Shown in pieces: positions 11,641 to 23,943 of a stretch of DNA of 64,000 nucleotides (within the stretch, counting starts at the first letter, position 1; each line of letters begins with the position of its first letter). The translations under genes were made by a program, and so were the position numbers. Source of the DNA: Amblyornis subalaris. Taxonomy: Eukaryota > Chordata > Aves > Passeriformes > Ptilonorhynchidae. Below the pieces are notes generated by a model that was not told where the DNA came from, did not search any database, and saw nothing but the letters and a program-made list of their open reading frames with translations. Location of the stretch: positions 1,684,615 to 1,748,614 of the forward strand of contig JACAXG010000034.1 of assembly GCA_018881555.1 (NCBI GenBank), written 5' to 3'.

Positions 11641-14600
11641 TCTTATCGTTTCTTGAGTTACTCAAGCGTTTACTTTAAATAAAGATGTTTATATTTTGGA
11701 AATTGAAGTATATATGCTATAGTTTTTCACCATAAAGTGAGCACAGTTCTCAAGCTCAGCATGGTGTGCAGTTGGCCACTGTGTACAAAAAATGACCTTT
11801 GAAGTTGTTTTTCTTGATTTGTGCTAATATTTTTTTTTAAATACACTTGTGCGTACTTGGTGATTGCATTTTTATTGTTTGTTTTCAAGTTTATCAAAGC
11901 GCAAATTGAGTAATTTCCTATTGCAAAACCTAAAGCACACTTTCAAAGATGAGGTTAAAGCTGCCTGGAACATTCACAATATCACCCCAGGCTTTTTTAC
12001 ACAATAGCAAGTTAGGAGCTAGAAAGAGAAGTAGGATGAGTTTGGTGTATGACTGAAGTAAGGTCAGATCGTGGTAGAAATGTCTGCATGGCACTAGAAA
12101 GGCTATTAGATATTACACGGGCTTCATTTGTATCACTGACAGTGGTTACAGTGCAGCAGTTTGTTTAGTTTCTTGCTAATAAGGAATTGTAGGCTTAATA
12201 CATGCCTCCAGAAGAATATGATCTTTTGACGGATTTATTTTACATATCACAGCACTGTAAATTTTATTTCAGCTGCAGTCTGATCCTATATTGCACCAAA
12301 TCCCATCTGTGAGATGCCAAAAATCTCAACTTCCGGTACATTAAGAATTCTGAACACCTCAAGAAATTCTGCTCATGAGTCTTAACGACACTTCTCGGAC
12401 TAAATACAAATGTAAGAAGAATATGAACAGCCAATTGCTGGATGTTCAGTCTCATTAAATATAGGTGAATTTATAGTATCTGGACCTCAGAAGATTTAGT
12501 CTCAAGCACTAAGTCTCAGGGGATTTCAACAACAAAATCTTATGCTTTTGATCCTGCCAGTATATGATTATCTTAAATACATGAGTAATTCAGCTGACTT
12601 AGCTGGTACTGCTCAAACCCCCAAAGTTGATAGTACAGTTGTAGGATCATNGCCTTAACATGGGGGAAAAATATTTCTGAGAGGGATTTCTTATTTCAGT
12701 TCAGGAGCATTGTAATTATAAGTCTTTGNGAGTGAAACTAAAACTGTATCACCAGGTTTATGGCATTGCTTCACTGCACAGTCACTGTCATAAAACCCAG
12801 ATTAGTATGGTTCCATTGAGTATATTTTACACATTCTTTCCTAAGAATGAGGTTGTGATAAGCTATTGTCTCTCTTTTTTTCCATAACAGTTTTTGTTAC
12901 ATGATTTCCAAATTTTAATGCCTAATACGATCTTTGAAAAGCTATAAAGTTTTAACAGACTCTAAATATAAAGTGAGTGAATAAATTGCTAGGGAGTCTG
13001 TGGTTTGATCCCAGGAAATCCTGATTAATAGCCTTTAGCTTTTCTTAGACCACCCTGACTACATTGTGAAAAACAGTTGAGTTATTTTATTGCTATTTAG
13101 ACTGTAATTCAAGCTACTAAATTTATAACAATTTTTTTAAAAACACTAAATGAAGACATAAGAATTTGTATTTTTTCATGTGAGACCATATGCTCAACAC
13201 ATTTCTTGCTCTATTTAGTTCAGTCCTGTAAATATATAATTCTCTATATTTGCTAAACACATAAAATCTTTTTTTAATATAAAAATGATCCAATCAAAAA
13301 CTAGTGTAATTATTGTGATAGTAATTGTATTCATAATCTTATTGATTTTCATTGATCAGGACTTGCACATTTAAAAGTGAAACTAATTTGCATGTGTGTT
13401 TTAGGAACCTTTCCAAAGTACGAAGTGGAAAATAAATGTTGAGGGATAATTTGCCCGATAATCTTTTTTTCTCTTTACTTAATGTGTAGTTTATATAAAC
13501 AGTATTTTAATAACATGATAGTTTCATCTTATTCTTTGTTGGTTATAACATTAATTAAAAAAAGAAAAATATGTACTTATTGTTGGTGTAGGTCTAGACA
13601 GTACTAGTCAAGGACAAGGCATAGAACTAAACTGAGTCCTTTTGTTTTAATGATTTGTGAATCTTTAGTGCTGGTCACCCTGCAGAAACTTAATTGCTTC
13701 ACAGACTAGATTTCCAGAAACTTGAATGGTTATAGATCCTGGTATGGGTCTTAACAAAGGTGGTAAAACATGGTGGCCTATGATAAGAAACTGGTGTACA
13801 AAAAGGTTCTGTCTGTGTAGAGGGTGTTTTCATGTACATGTGCTGTGATCATGTGCACACAGAAAGGGTGGATTTTCTTCCCTATTAAAAATGGAACCCT
13901 TTTGGTCACAGTATTTGCAGTAATAATAGATGCAAAAGAAAAGGATCAATCTTCTACAATGCTACCACAGAAGGCTGATTATTTATAAAATAACTTTCAT
14001 ATTGTGCAAAATATAACAAATCTTGTTGAGTAAAAAAGTAAACAATATATATATATAGAAACCTCTGATAGCTAAGTAGCAATAAACAAAATAAATTTGC
14101 ATTGTCTTTGCAATATGCTCAGATTTGCTTTTCTTTTCAAGAAGAAATAAATGATTTTCCACATAATAGAAAATTGACTTTACTATTTCTAAAATGCTCT
14201 TCACATAGAAAAAGGAAACATATTTTAATATTAGTGCTTATCACAGCATTTAAGGCATCACCATCCCCCCTCAAGCTTTCTACTCTTAAATAAAAAAGGA
14301 AAAATTCTATTGTTTTCCTAGGTTCACTTTGCTTCTAGTGATTGATGTAGAATTTTACTGCCATCCAATGGCAAGGACCTATTATAGCCTAAGTAAATGT
14401 CTAATGCTTTTTGATCAAATTGCAGTCTAGGGAATTTAACTTATGTAGTACACTTAGAACTTACATCAATACATCTCTGTTCCTTACACAGTGAGAAAGA
14501 AATATGACTACAGTTTCAATTTATTCTGTGTTTCCTAATTCAATTTTACTCTGAATTACTAATATTGTGGTACATAATTACCTAAATGAATAAATCAACC

Positions 14601-16600
14601 TAAGCTACTCACTAAAAAGAACATTAGTGTATAATATTAATTTTTGCCTGTACCTTGTCATGTTAGTTTAAAAGATTCCTTTCACTACAATTAAGAGCGT
14701 TTTCCTAGTTGTTAAAATATCTTTTTATTAAAATACTCTTCTCCATTTTACTTACTGTGTTTGGAGATTTCACAGTTGTTATTGTAAACTAAAGAATTGC
14801 TTTATGATGCCCAAATGTGTTATAGGGGTTTTTTGTGCATTTTTTTTTCATTTTTACTTTCACACACAAACCTCCAGGACAGAAAGATAACTGCTTAAAA
14901 TTATAATCTGAAATAGATGGATTTTGGTATACTTTTATCCCCTATGCTTTCCAGATTCAGGTTCAAGTGGCAGTCCAACATAACAGTCATTTTTTAGGGT
15001 TCTATGAAGCAATCTAAAGTTAAAACACTTAATTTTTCAAGTGTTTATCTTACAGAAGAAACTCTGTAGATACACCTAAAGGAAATAACTTCAGATCATG
15101 GTCAGAATATAAAGCCAAGCCTCCATCTTGTACTCCTCACCAAGAATTACAATAATTAGTGGCTGTTAAAGGAAAAAGAGAAGACCTACCAGGCTAGAGG
15201 AAAACATAACTTTCAAATAAAAGAGAAAAAATAAATAACACAGACAAAGAATAGACTCTGTTATTTCTATTGTTTCATTTTAGCTAGAAGACTTCTCATG
15301 TACTTTGTTAGGATTGGTCTCCCTTGCCTGTTAAAGCCAAGGGATGCACTTCCAGTGACATAAAAGAGACCTAAATCATGTCCCAGTCACGCACTCGTAC
15401 CTCCTTGCACAGATGGCTGCCGGGTGTGCCACAGGTGTATTTCAATTCAAGTTTTTTTAAAAATATTTTTGGCTTCTCACAAAGATGCAAACAGTGGACC
15501 TCCAAGAGTCAGAAGACGTAGGAGCACTTTTGAAGATGTGATGTTGATCTCGTCATGATTTCAATTCTTTTTAACAACTCTGTGAGTGTAATCTTTGACT
15601 ATTTACTATGGCTGTATAGAAATAATAACCTTTGATTAAATTACATCATTAACCTGCAGGTCTCCACAGCACACAAGATTACTGGAGATGAACCAAGAAA
15701 CAGAATAAAAAGCACAGTCCCAAAAAACTTGGACATACGCCTTGTGTCTGTGCCTTAGACAAATTCCACACTTATTAAAAGAATTACAAAATTAAATTGC
15801 TCTAACTGAAATACATTGACATTGATCAGCACAAAGTCTTTGGGGTGCATGTGCAGAGAAGAGTACCATGCTTTAAGATATCAAAATTAAAGTAGGTATT
15901 TGTACGTTATCTGCTATTGGAGTTCTTTAATACTAAAAGAATGGGTATAACAGAAAAATACGAAAATTAGGATAGCGGGAAGTAAGTTATTTGTATTATT
16001 GTGTTTATTCTGTAATTAATATCAGGTCACCACAATTGCACTTGGAAAGACAGCTTACTCTTCTCAGAATTGCTATATCAGCAATTGATTGGAAAATGAG
16101 GGAAACACTTCTCTACACTTTTAAATTTGAACATAAAGTTTCATGTAATGTTGATGTTCATAAAATTTATAACTGGTAGAAAAGTGGGATAGATTGCCAT
16201 GATATCATGACATACAAATGTGTTTGTTTCCCTCCACCCACCTGAATTTAGATTGTCAAAGGCCACCAGTCTGAGAAAAGCAGCATAGGTGAGTACATTT
16301 CCTCCTTGGGAATATCGATTTATTGTTAGTTAAGTTGTTAATTCATTTTCTAAAGTATTTATATTGCTATATTTCTCAATGTTTTGAGTATATGCTTATC
16401 CAAATTTATCGTGTGAAATCAGTTCTACATTAATTTGTCCAAAAAGCCACGTTTTCTCTTCAATTTTAATTCTCCAAGAAAATATACCTTTCACTAAGCA
16501 GATACTTTCTCTTATTCCTCAACATTCACTTAATCTGTTTCTATAAATGGATAGGAGGAAAAATTTAATTTCAAGCAATTCTTCTTTCATGTTTTGAATA
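11641..16600. other. Very AT-rich non-coding stretch
   Basis: The longest uniformly AT-rich block in the window, with few ambiguous bases. It contains short AT runs, such as an (AT)-type run near 14046-14057, but no array long enough to call a microsatellite. A short CTCF-like palindrome (TGCCAT-CCA-ATGGCA) lies at 14359-14373. No gene, RNA or mobile element is recognised. Confidence 0.6.
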
Positions 16601-16639
16601 ATAGGTTGTTTTGGTTTTTTTTCTTCTCAGTGCTTTGAA

Positions 16640-17170
16640 GGAAAGGTCTGCGTGGCAGCTAACAAAGCTGCGCTGGCTTTGTAGCCCCCATTTTACGAGA
16701 CGTGAGATAAGCTGCTCTCTGCATGGGTCTCCANGAGTTCAGCTGGCCACAGCACATGGGCAGGCCGCAGGAAACGGAGCCTTCCCCCCACTCCTGCACA
16801 GATGTGTGCAGGGGGAGGTGTCTGCTGGGGAGGGGCACTGCAGGTCACGGGCATAGCACAAAGAGGGAGTGCTGGAGCCGGGTGATGTGCTCTTGGGCGA
16901 ATTTGGGGCAATACCAACTCCAGCGCTCCTGCCAACACAAGCAGAGCTGGTAAAGCGGAGACCACGGAGGATACAGCATGCAGCATTCGTCAACGGGCTA
17001 GAGCTGCCTCTGCTTAGCTATTTCCTGCACTGCAGGAAATATCATCAGTCTATCCAGCCGTGATTTCTCTTGGCCAAGAGGGGTGGAGAGCCCGTGTAGT
17101 CACAAGCGGCGGCCCTGCCACCAGCAAGNGGGAGCACCCAGCCACCAACCTTACCCCTGGAGAACTTTGT
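16640..17170. other. GC-rich patch, no gene recognised
   Basis: About 530 bp of GC-rich DNA with overlapping open frames on both strands (60-97 codons). None has recognisable motifs, and their overlap indicates composition rather than coding. CpGs are present but not dense. A perfect palindrome sits inside at 17019-17041. The patch could be an unannotated exon or a decayed element. Confidence 0.4.
17019..17041. repeat. Perfect 23-bp palindrome
   Basis: Arms TATTTCCTGCA and TGCAGGAAATA flank a single central C. The half-site TTCCTGCA resembles STAT or ETS-type recognition cores. Dyad symmetry of this length with a one-base centre suits a dimeric factor, but no specific factor can be assigned. 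Confidence 0.6.
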
Positions 17171-19300
17171 GCTCATCACCTCCCTCCTTTCGCTCTCTCC
17201 ACGTGTTAATGCATATTCAAACAATTCATCAAAATAACCAGAAGGCAAAGCACCACTGAATCGCCAGCCCTCAGTCCTGAATAAGCTGCTCCACAGTCAA
17301 TTGCCTTTTTCCTAGTTTAATTTTCTTTGTGCATTTTATAATGGTCTGTGTGTTCGGTGACAATCACTTCTGCAAAGCTGCATTTCATTTCCTTTGACCA
17401 CTAAAACTGTGATCTGCTTTACTTGCTTGAAACAAGTATCATGCACAGATTTTAATTATTTAGTCATGATTTAGCACGCATGATATATGGCTATCATTAT
17501 CAATGGCTGCAATATCTCTTCTTTTGGCTATTTAACATGGGGAAGATGCTCTTTGTTATTAACATCTGTTCATCAGGGACACAGACCTTCTCAGCATTAC
17601 TAGCACCTTCTGTTTTTGTCAGGAGAAAGGAAAGTGATCAAGAGCCTCATCAGAGCCTAATTTGGCACTGATGTGTTTTCCTTTCTCTTAGCATAGCCTA
17701 GATCTAAATTGTTCCTTAAANTTACCGTAGCTGTTAAAATACTGCTCAATAACTAGACCTGACTAGGCGTAGACTAAGATGGTGCAGATACCAGTGTATC
17801 ATTATTTAAATGTTATGGTTGTGTGGGGGCTACAAGATGAAAAANAAGTTAATAAAAGACGTGGTGGAATTAGAAAATAAGATTAGTGAAGTGCTGTAGC
17901 CGTGAAACCATCTTCTAGCTATGAAAAAATGGCTAATCTTATTTTTCCCCTACTAAGCTCCTTCCAGTTTTTCTGCAGCCCAGTGAAGGCCTCACAGCAT
18001 AATGTCCCCTTTACATTTACCCTGTTAGTGGAGCAGGCACTTTATTAAGCCTTTTAAGGACGGATCTGGGGTTCCCAGTAGAACAAGGCTCTTGCCCTTG
18101 GCTGCTGCTCCCCAGTGCTGTTCTGGCGGCAGCAGCAGCCCTTTGCAGAAGGGTGTCCCTGCTCAGCTGCTCCCCAGGTGGGTCGGACCCGAAGGGATGG
18201 GTGGACTTTGAGGACAAACTGAGCTTGAACTTTTTTGCAGATCCTTCTAAAAGCAAAGGTAAACAAAAGCCGGATTTCTACAAAAGCGTTTGATTCCGTG
18301 AGCGCTGCCAATACTGAGGGAATATAACGACGTTTGTGCTCCAGAGCAGGATCTTATTTCTTCCTAAAAGAAAGCATCAAAATCTGATCATGTAGATAAA
18401 AGAGGAAACTTCTCATGAATATACTCTACGTGATTAAAACTCCAGCTCCCTATGGTTTAGACCTGGAAGACATTTTAATTATCTATCTAACATCTTGCTA
18501 TTTCTGGAATTTTGACTGCAAATGTGTCTGACATAGTGTTTCATGGAATATCCTTTCCTCATATAACGCTTTTTTTATACTCCAGATGTACCGTAAACAA
18601 CAAAAGCCTGTTTTATCTCTTATCCTTCATCAGATGAAAGCGAAAGATAACTAAAAGAAAAAAAACCTTTTAAAGAATATATTTTTATCATAGATGTCCT
18701 GCTTGTAATATAAAGTCCCATAACAATCTCAAATGGGCTTTACCAAATAGACCAAAACTNCACAGAACTGAAAAATTCAAACATTAACACTGCTGTAAAA
18801 ATTTTTTGAAAAAATCAGCTCAGAAAAACCTTATATTGTTCTCATTTTTCCAGGCAAAAAATATTCAGGTTTTTTGATATAATTACTATTTTTAATCAAA
18901 TTTAACAAATTTCAGTGCCATCCTGTCACAAATTAGCAGTACAGAGAAAAAAAAAATTACTATGATAATCACAAGCATGTTTTGGTTCTGAATACATAAG
19001 TAAGAGCAACTTAATCACCAGGGTGATTTTCCAAATGCAATCCAGCCTATGGGATAATACTGCTACTAATAGTTTGCGAATGAGAACATAAATGCAGCAT
19101 ATAACCTAAACGCAGCATATGAAAGGTAGATACCAAGCTTACAGTGTAATGTCTTTAAAGTTTATATTAGAGTGACCACACAAAGAGTATTTTAAAAGCA
19201 TGGAGTTATTATATACACTGAATGACATATATGAAGGAACCCAGACAGACTCAGCCAGTGCCAAGGGTTTGGGTGGTTTCTAAAATTGCCTTATCACTTC
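17171..19300. other. Non-coding stretch
   Basis: The AT-rich segment 17330-17560 is repeat-free and has conserved-element-like texture. A GC-richer patch at 18050-18200 has a few CpGs and 80-codon frames without known motifs. Short imperfect direct repeats (GCAGCATAT spaced by about 19 bp) occur at 19092-19122. No gene or RNA is recognised. Confidence 0.5.
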
Positions 19301-19344
19301 TTAAACTAGAGCGTTGGATTAATGGTTTAATATAGCTAAAATCT

Positions 19345-19405
19345 TATCAAACATTTTCTCAGGGACTAATTTACTTCCTAGATTAGTCCCTGAGTTTATT
19401 TGATA
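19345..19405. other. Strong 61-nt hairpin, possible small-RNA precursor
   Basis: The inner stem is CTCAGGGACTAAT (19358-19370) paired perfectly with ATTAGTCCCTGAG (19382-19394). It extends inward by one G-U and two A-U pairs to a five-base loop (CTTCC). After a small internal loop, an outer stem of seven pairs follows: TATCAAA (19345-19351) with TTTGATA (19399-19405). The total of about 23 pairs over 61 nt is in the size range of short animal microRNA precursors. It could equally be a small inverted-repeat (MITE-like) remnant. I do not recognise a known microRNA seed. Confidence 0.4.
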
Positions 19406-19500
19406 CAAGGCAAATGACTGACATCTGTCAGGCCAGATTTTGACCCACAGAAACTGTCTCTGCTGTGAAAGTGAGTGCAGGGACAGGCTGCATGAGCTGC

Positions 19501-19730
19501 TGAAGACGGGAGCTTGCAGGGCTGTGCAGGTTGTCCGAGCAGGGAGCACCTTTGGAGGCCGGGCAGGATGCGCTGCGGCGCTGGCAGGCTCCGGCAGGGC
19601 GTGCCCGCTGGAGCGCGGCTGGCACCTGATCCGGCACTCCACGGCAGCTGGCACCCAGAGCTGTGCCAGCACCCAGAGCTGTGCCAGCACGGGCTGTGCC
19701 CTGCGACTCTGCGCTGCTGCCGCGGCCATT
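19501..19730. promoter_or_regulatory. Small CpG-rich patch, possible mini CpG island
   Basis: By hand count there are 18 CpG dinucleotides in about 228 bp, in clearly GC-rich sequence. That is far above the CpG-depleted surroundings and near classical island thresholds, although the patch is short. It could be a weak or orphan promoter, or a decayed GC-rich repeat. No TATA box, initiator or CCAAT box stands out. Confidence 0.35.
19651..19700 (+). repeat. 18-bp tandem duplication plus degenerate third copy
   Basis: The unit GCACCCAGAGCTGTGCCA occurs twice without mismatch (19651-19668 and 19669-19686). A shortened variant, GCACGGGCTGTGCC, follows at 19687-19700. The unit is a multiple of three, so it keeps the frame open on both strands. 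A minisatellite seed, likely length-variable between individuals. Confidence 0.85.
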
Positions 19731-19760
19731 AGCTTCAGTCAGAGCAGTAATTAATTCAGG

Positions 19761-21480
19761 ATTTGTAAAAAAGTTTGTACAAGAAGTCTCTAAACTGGGC
19801 GGGGGGGGGTTTGTAAGGTAGCACTATAAATATGACGTCTTCACATGAGGGGAATAAAAACCAAGAATAACTAACTAGTGAATTCATATGTACTTTGTAA
19901 AACCAGATGAACNACTTTGACGACAATCTAGCTTGTCTTTGTGCGCGTATGTACGCCTATAAATTCATCAACTGATTCCTACATCTATAGTGTATCTTTA
20001 GCAAGCCCGCTTTTTTAAAAGCAGTCATGTCAAACTCGTTTTACATGATGGGCTTCATCTGGTGTCCTGGTGCTTGGTAGCAAACATTTCAGGAGAAGTT
20101 ATTAAGTTAAACATAATTAACATAAAAGTAAGAAATGCTGTTATTCTATTTGCATTGTCAAGCATTAGATACCTGTTAATAAGTAGAAAGGAGATCTGCA
20201 GGAAATTATTCCTTTATCTTTTGGCTGCTGACTTTTTTCTGTTCACCTAAAGAGAAATGGACTTTTGGAGGCTGATGTGGTCAGCTTTCAGTCAGCTGAA
20301 TTTGAGTTATTTGTGCCATGGGTGCAGGGACAGCTCAAGTCCACCTGCTCATGTGCAGCAACACTGACACTGCTCTCAGGAGCAGGCACGTACAGCTGGT
20401 CTCCTGTCACCCAGGGCCTGAGCCATTAAACCAGCTAGATCTATGATGGCTGTGTGTGTACTCGGCTCCTGGGTGGTCTGGCTGTGTTTCCATGGAAGGA
20501 GGTAGAGGAGAGATAAGTTATCTCAAAGCCGGTCAGATCCAGCTGGGGTCTTCTATATCCACTCAGGTTGCGCCCATTGAACGGAACACGTAGAAATATT
20601 CTTTTGGTAGCAGCCAGATTTCTGAAGGACTGTTCTGAACCTTAATATAATAAACTCCATGAAACCAGGTGCTTAGAGCATAGTGCAGGTATACCAAATA
20701 CCTCTGCACGACACAGCANAGCTCACGGTTTTGGAGCTAATTGGTTAGTCTGAGTGAACCAAGCCTGATTTCTGACAGAGGTGCTGTGAGACACATGTGT
20801 ACTGTGCTGGGTTGGAATTCTGTAACACTTCTCTGCTTCTCTGAGCATTTGCATCAAATGTCACCAAGCCCCTCATTCCTAGAGAGCGAGGAGCTGACTG
20901 TGGAGAGTTGCTGGCACGCACACACAGTACATGCAACTCACTGGGGGCTGCTGCTGAACTGCTCTGAACCAACACAAACCGTGCTAGCAGTGCCTCCAAG
21001 CTGAGTGAAAGCAGAGTGTCTGGAGTAAAGTTTTTGAAAGCAACGTGTTCCATGAAAATACTGATCTACTTCTTTTTACCAAAAATGCCATCCAAACTTT
21101 GTTCTCCTTGGAGCACAAGAATATTTAAAACATGCGTCTGGGGCAAACACAGCTTGCAAAAATGTTTTGCATGATAAACTATGATTTTGACCCATAAATT
21201 CCCCTACACTTATGCAAATTCTGATAATTGGTGCAATGTCATGAGTTTTCTGAGTGACCACTTCTTCTCGGGATCTCTGCACATCAGTCCAACATACAGA
21301 AATCATTCATGCGAGGTTTTGACCATAATGTTCTGATATGGTAACAAGTCACTAGGCTACCAAAACTCACTGCTTCTTCTTAGCAAGGCATCCTTATGTT
21401 GGTAAAAATAAATGCAGGGAACTCCAAGTCTATATTAACTTTGAGTTAANAGACTAATGACAGTCAGTCACAGCAGTGCC
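19761..21480. other. Non-coding stretch
   Basis: A G9 run lies at 19801-19809. A GC-richer segment at 20320-20480 and a GATA palindrome at 20510-20524 are the main landmarks. Overlapping 70-100-codon frames at 20740-21050 on both strands have no recognisable motif. No gene or RNA is recognised. Confidence 0.5.
20510..20524. promoter_or_regulatory. Palindromic GATA pair
   Basis: GAGATAA and TTATCTC face each other around one G, forming two inverted WGATAR sites. Palindromic GATA sites are known to bind both zinc fingers of one GATA factor with raised affinity. The flank contains TTTCCATGGAA, another short dyad. Enhancer function is inference. Confidence 0.35.
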
Positions 21481-22300
21481 TGAAAAATGCTGGGATAACT
21501 CATGCCGCATTTCATGTTCAGAATGAAACGTACTTGCTTCTGAACCTGGGTGGAGAAGGTTTTGGGCTGTCACTGTGCCACGCATGAAGGGTTAACAGCA
21601 GCACTCACCCTTTGCAGCTGGGGGGCCAGCCCCACCCTGGGTGGGGCTACTAAACTCTGCAGCCCGGGTTTGCCTGACTGGTAATGGGAGTGAAGGAGGG
21701 AGGTAATTCTAGGTATTGGGCAGGAAACAGCTGATTTGGAGGCTTTCCTTGTGTTCCTTTGGCTTGGAAACTGGACGTGTTGGCTGAATGTGGTAAGTGA
21801 TTTACACGGATGTTCTTGTCACAAACTCATGCTGGGTAAAGGAAAAGTGTGCTCTTTTAAAGAGGGTTGGCAATAAGGAAGAGACGTTTGTGAAGAGGAG
21901 AGTTCCCAGTATCAGGTTAGTCTGTTGAAGTGGTTATTCCTGTGGCTCCCAGCTTCTCTCAACTCAGGGTTTTGGGGAAGTTTTAAGTGGGTTTAGTGAG
22001 AAGGGCTGTTTGGCAGAGTGGAGGGTGTTCATTCACAGTCATCAGGAATGAGAACAGGCAGGTGTGGACCTTCAGAAACTTCCTGGCTGATTCCCTGAAA
22101 ACCAGTTCTCCGAAAGCAAGAATTCCTATATTATTGAAAGACAAACAGTCTGCCAGTCAAGAAAAAACTAATTGCTGTGAAATGTTTTATGTGAATGTAG
22201 GATGTGGAGATGTGGAAATGCAGGCTTATAGTTTGGCTTGGGTAGGAATGGCGAGTACATCAGTGCCTGCATTTTGACACAACTTTGGATAAATGTTGCA
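21481..22300. other. Promoter-like or exon-like segment
   Basis: The segment is GC-rich at 21590-21680, with a perfect GC palindrome and KLF/SP-like CCACCC boxes. A consensus-like splice donor follows at 21792/21793 (TGTG then GTAAGTG). This arrangement could be a non-coding first exon on the plus strand. A 96-codon frame at 21987-22277 has no recognised motif. No transcript support is available from sequence alone. Confidence 0.25.
21628..21648. promoter_or_regulatory. GC palindrome with two CCACCC boxes
   Basis: Arms AGCCCCACCC and GGGTGGGGCT are perfectly complementary around one T. Each arm contains a CACCC box, the site class bound by KLF/SP zinc-finger proteins. As RNA, the one-base centre means that only part of the arms could pair. 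Confidence 0.45.
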
Positions 22301-23940
22301 CAGTGCTTCAAATCAGGTGGAGTTACCATGGTGGGAAGCTACTTTTCTGGCACTGGATGATGGAGTTGTGTTGGTTTTCTTCATTCTTTCATTCAAGACC
22401 AAGTTGTGAACAATGACAAAATAACATCAAGATAACAAAGTTTGTGAAGTGCAAGCAGTAGTGGGTCATGTGTCCAGATATTGTCTTCTGTGTGTTTTCT
22501 CTCTGCTCTGGAAGCAGCTTTAGGGCTTAAAAGGAAGTACAGTCTACTTAATCATTGCTAATCCAAGAATTCAAAACACAGAAAACCGTTATTTATGCCA
22601 TGAAATTGCTCCAAAGGTTCAAATGTCTTATGTGCCAGCACAGCAAGTTTCCCTTGAGGTTCTGTCAAGACTGAATTTAAATGGCTTTGAGTCCAGGTAA
22701 TTCCAGGCAAATTAGCTTCAACCACACTGAACCTGGAAAATTGCCTCTTTCAGGAAGTGGCGAGATTCATGCCTAGAAAACCCCACTTGTATTCTGCTCC
22801 AGGGGCTGGGTATAAATCTTTAGTGTTCTCATTAATCTTTTAAGCTGGGGAACATAAACATCTGGAAGCTTGCACTTTCAGAGTTCTGTAACAACATCTC
22901 CAACTGGTTATTTCCCTTCTTTTGTCTATAATAATGCCCCATTTTATTCCCCATGTATTATTCATATATACCTTAAATTTAATCACCAACCCACTAAAGT
23001 TAAAATCACACTACACCTGAGATATAAACACCATCACACTGGAGTTGAGAACACATTATGCCTTATCCATAATTACTCTCATGCTGAGGTAAGGTTCCCA
23101 CCTTTTTTTTTTTTTTTTTTTTTGTGATACCACCAAAGCTTTTCTGGTTTAGAAGTGCCATTTCGTACCTGTATAACAAACAAAAAATGTTCTTTTTCTT
23201 TTGGGTCCTTTCCTTTCTGCTCAGGGAAATTTTTTTCATTTCACGTTCAGCCTTCTAGTTAGCTGTTTCCTGCCACGTGTGAAAGTGGTGTTTGCCAATT
23301 AGGGCTGTGCTGCGTTTGATGGCTGGAAGCACTCGAGGTGTGTCCTCCCTGTTCCCCCCGCAGAAGCACTGCTGGAGGCTCCTGATGTTGCACAGGGAAC
23401 ATTCCCGAGCCAGCAGTTCGTGCCCTGTGCTCATCCCACCTGGCAGTCCCTGTCTTCATTTGCTCCTTGGACAATTTTGTGATTTCAGTAGTGAGAAAAG
23501 GCGCTGCTGTAGACTTGGCAGAGTATTTTTGCAGACAGCTCTTGGGTGTTATTGGGACAGGGCTTGCATCAGAGCCCTGTGCAGCAGGATGGTGTGCTGT
23601 GCTGGACTGGCACTGTGCCTGTGCTGGCAGGGCAGAGGGCTTCTTCTGGAGCCCTGAACGTCCTTGCTGTCGGTGGCACCATGGAATAAAGCTGCCCTTG
23701 TAGGTTGGGTGTTCTATTTAATTACTAGAATTCACCTGAAAGTCTCTGGACCAGCTGAGCTCTTACTTATTCAGTCACAGGTTTCCACAGATGCTTTCTG
23801 TTGGCTACCTGTCTCTCCTGTAGTTTTCCAAGAAGTGTATTTTTGTTGTTGTTCTTGGTTCTTTAGTCTGTTCAAGTCACCATGTGTTACCCAGCTGTCT
23901 CGAGTTCTGATGTTGCTTCTTCATGATAAATAACTGTACT
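22301..23940. other. Non-coding stretch
   Basis: A T21 run lies at 23103-23123. A GC-richer patch at 23290-23700 carries 70-120-codon frames with no recognised domain, rich in Cys, Leu and Trp as expected from chance translation. The sequence TTACCATGGT near 22323 is a short dyad. No gene or RNA is recognised. Confidence 0.5.
23103..23123 (+). repeat. Poly(T) run, 21 bases
   Basis: An uninterrupted T21 run. It could be the complement of a retroposed poly(A) tail from a minus-strand insertion, but no polyadenylation hexamer or recognisable retrocopy lies just downstream. Best called a mononucleotide repeat. Confidence 0.9.
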
Positions 23941-23943
23941 TTG

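Larger units (their letters stand above)
19319..19729 (-). other. 136-codon open frame starting in a CpG-rich patch
   Basis: On the minus strand an ATG (19727-19729) opens a frame beginning Met-Ala5-Gln-Ser-Arg-Arg. An in-frame TGA lies four codons upstream, so this is the first Met of the frame. The N-terminal half is Ala/Pro/Arg-rich and contains a doubled six-residue unit (LAQLWV) from the 18-bp DNA duplication. The C-terminal half runs into AT-rich DNA and through the hairpin. The start has G at +4 but C at -3, a weak Kozak context. No domain is recognised. I treat it as probably non-coding. Confidence 0.15.
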
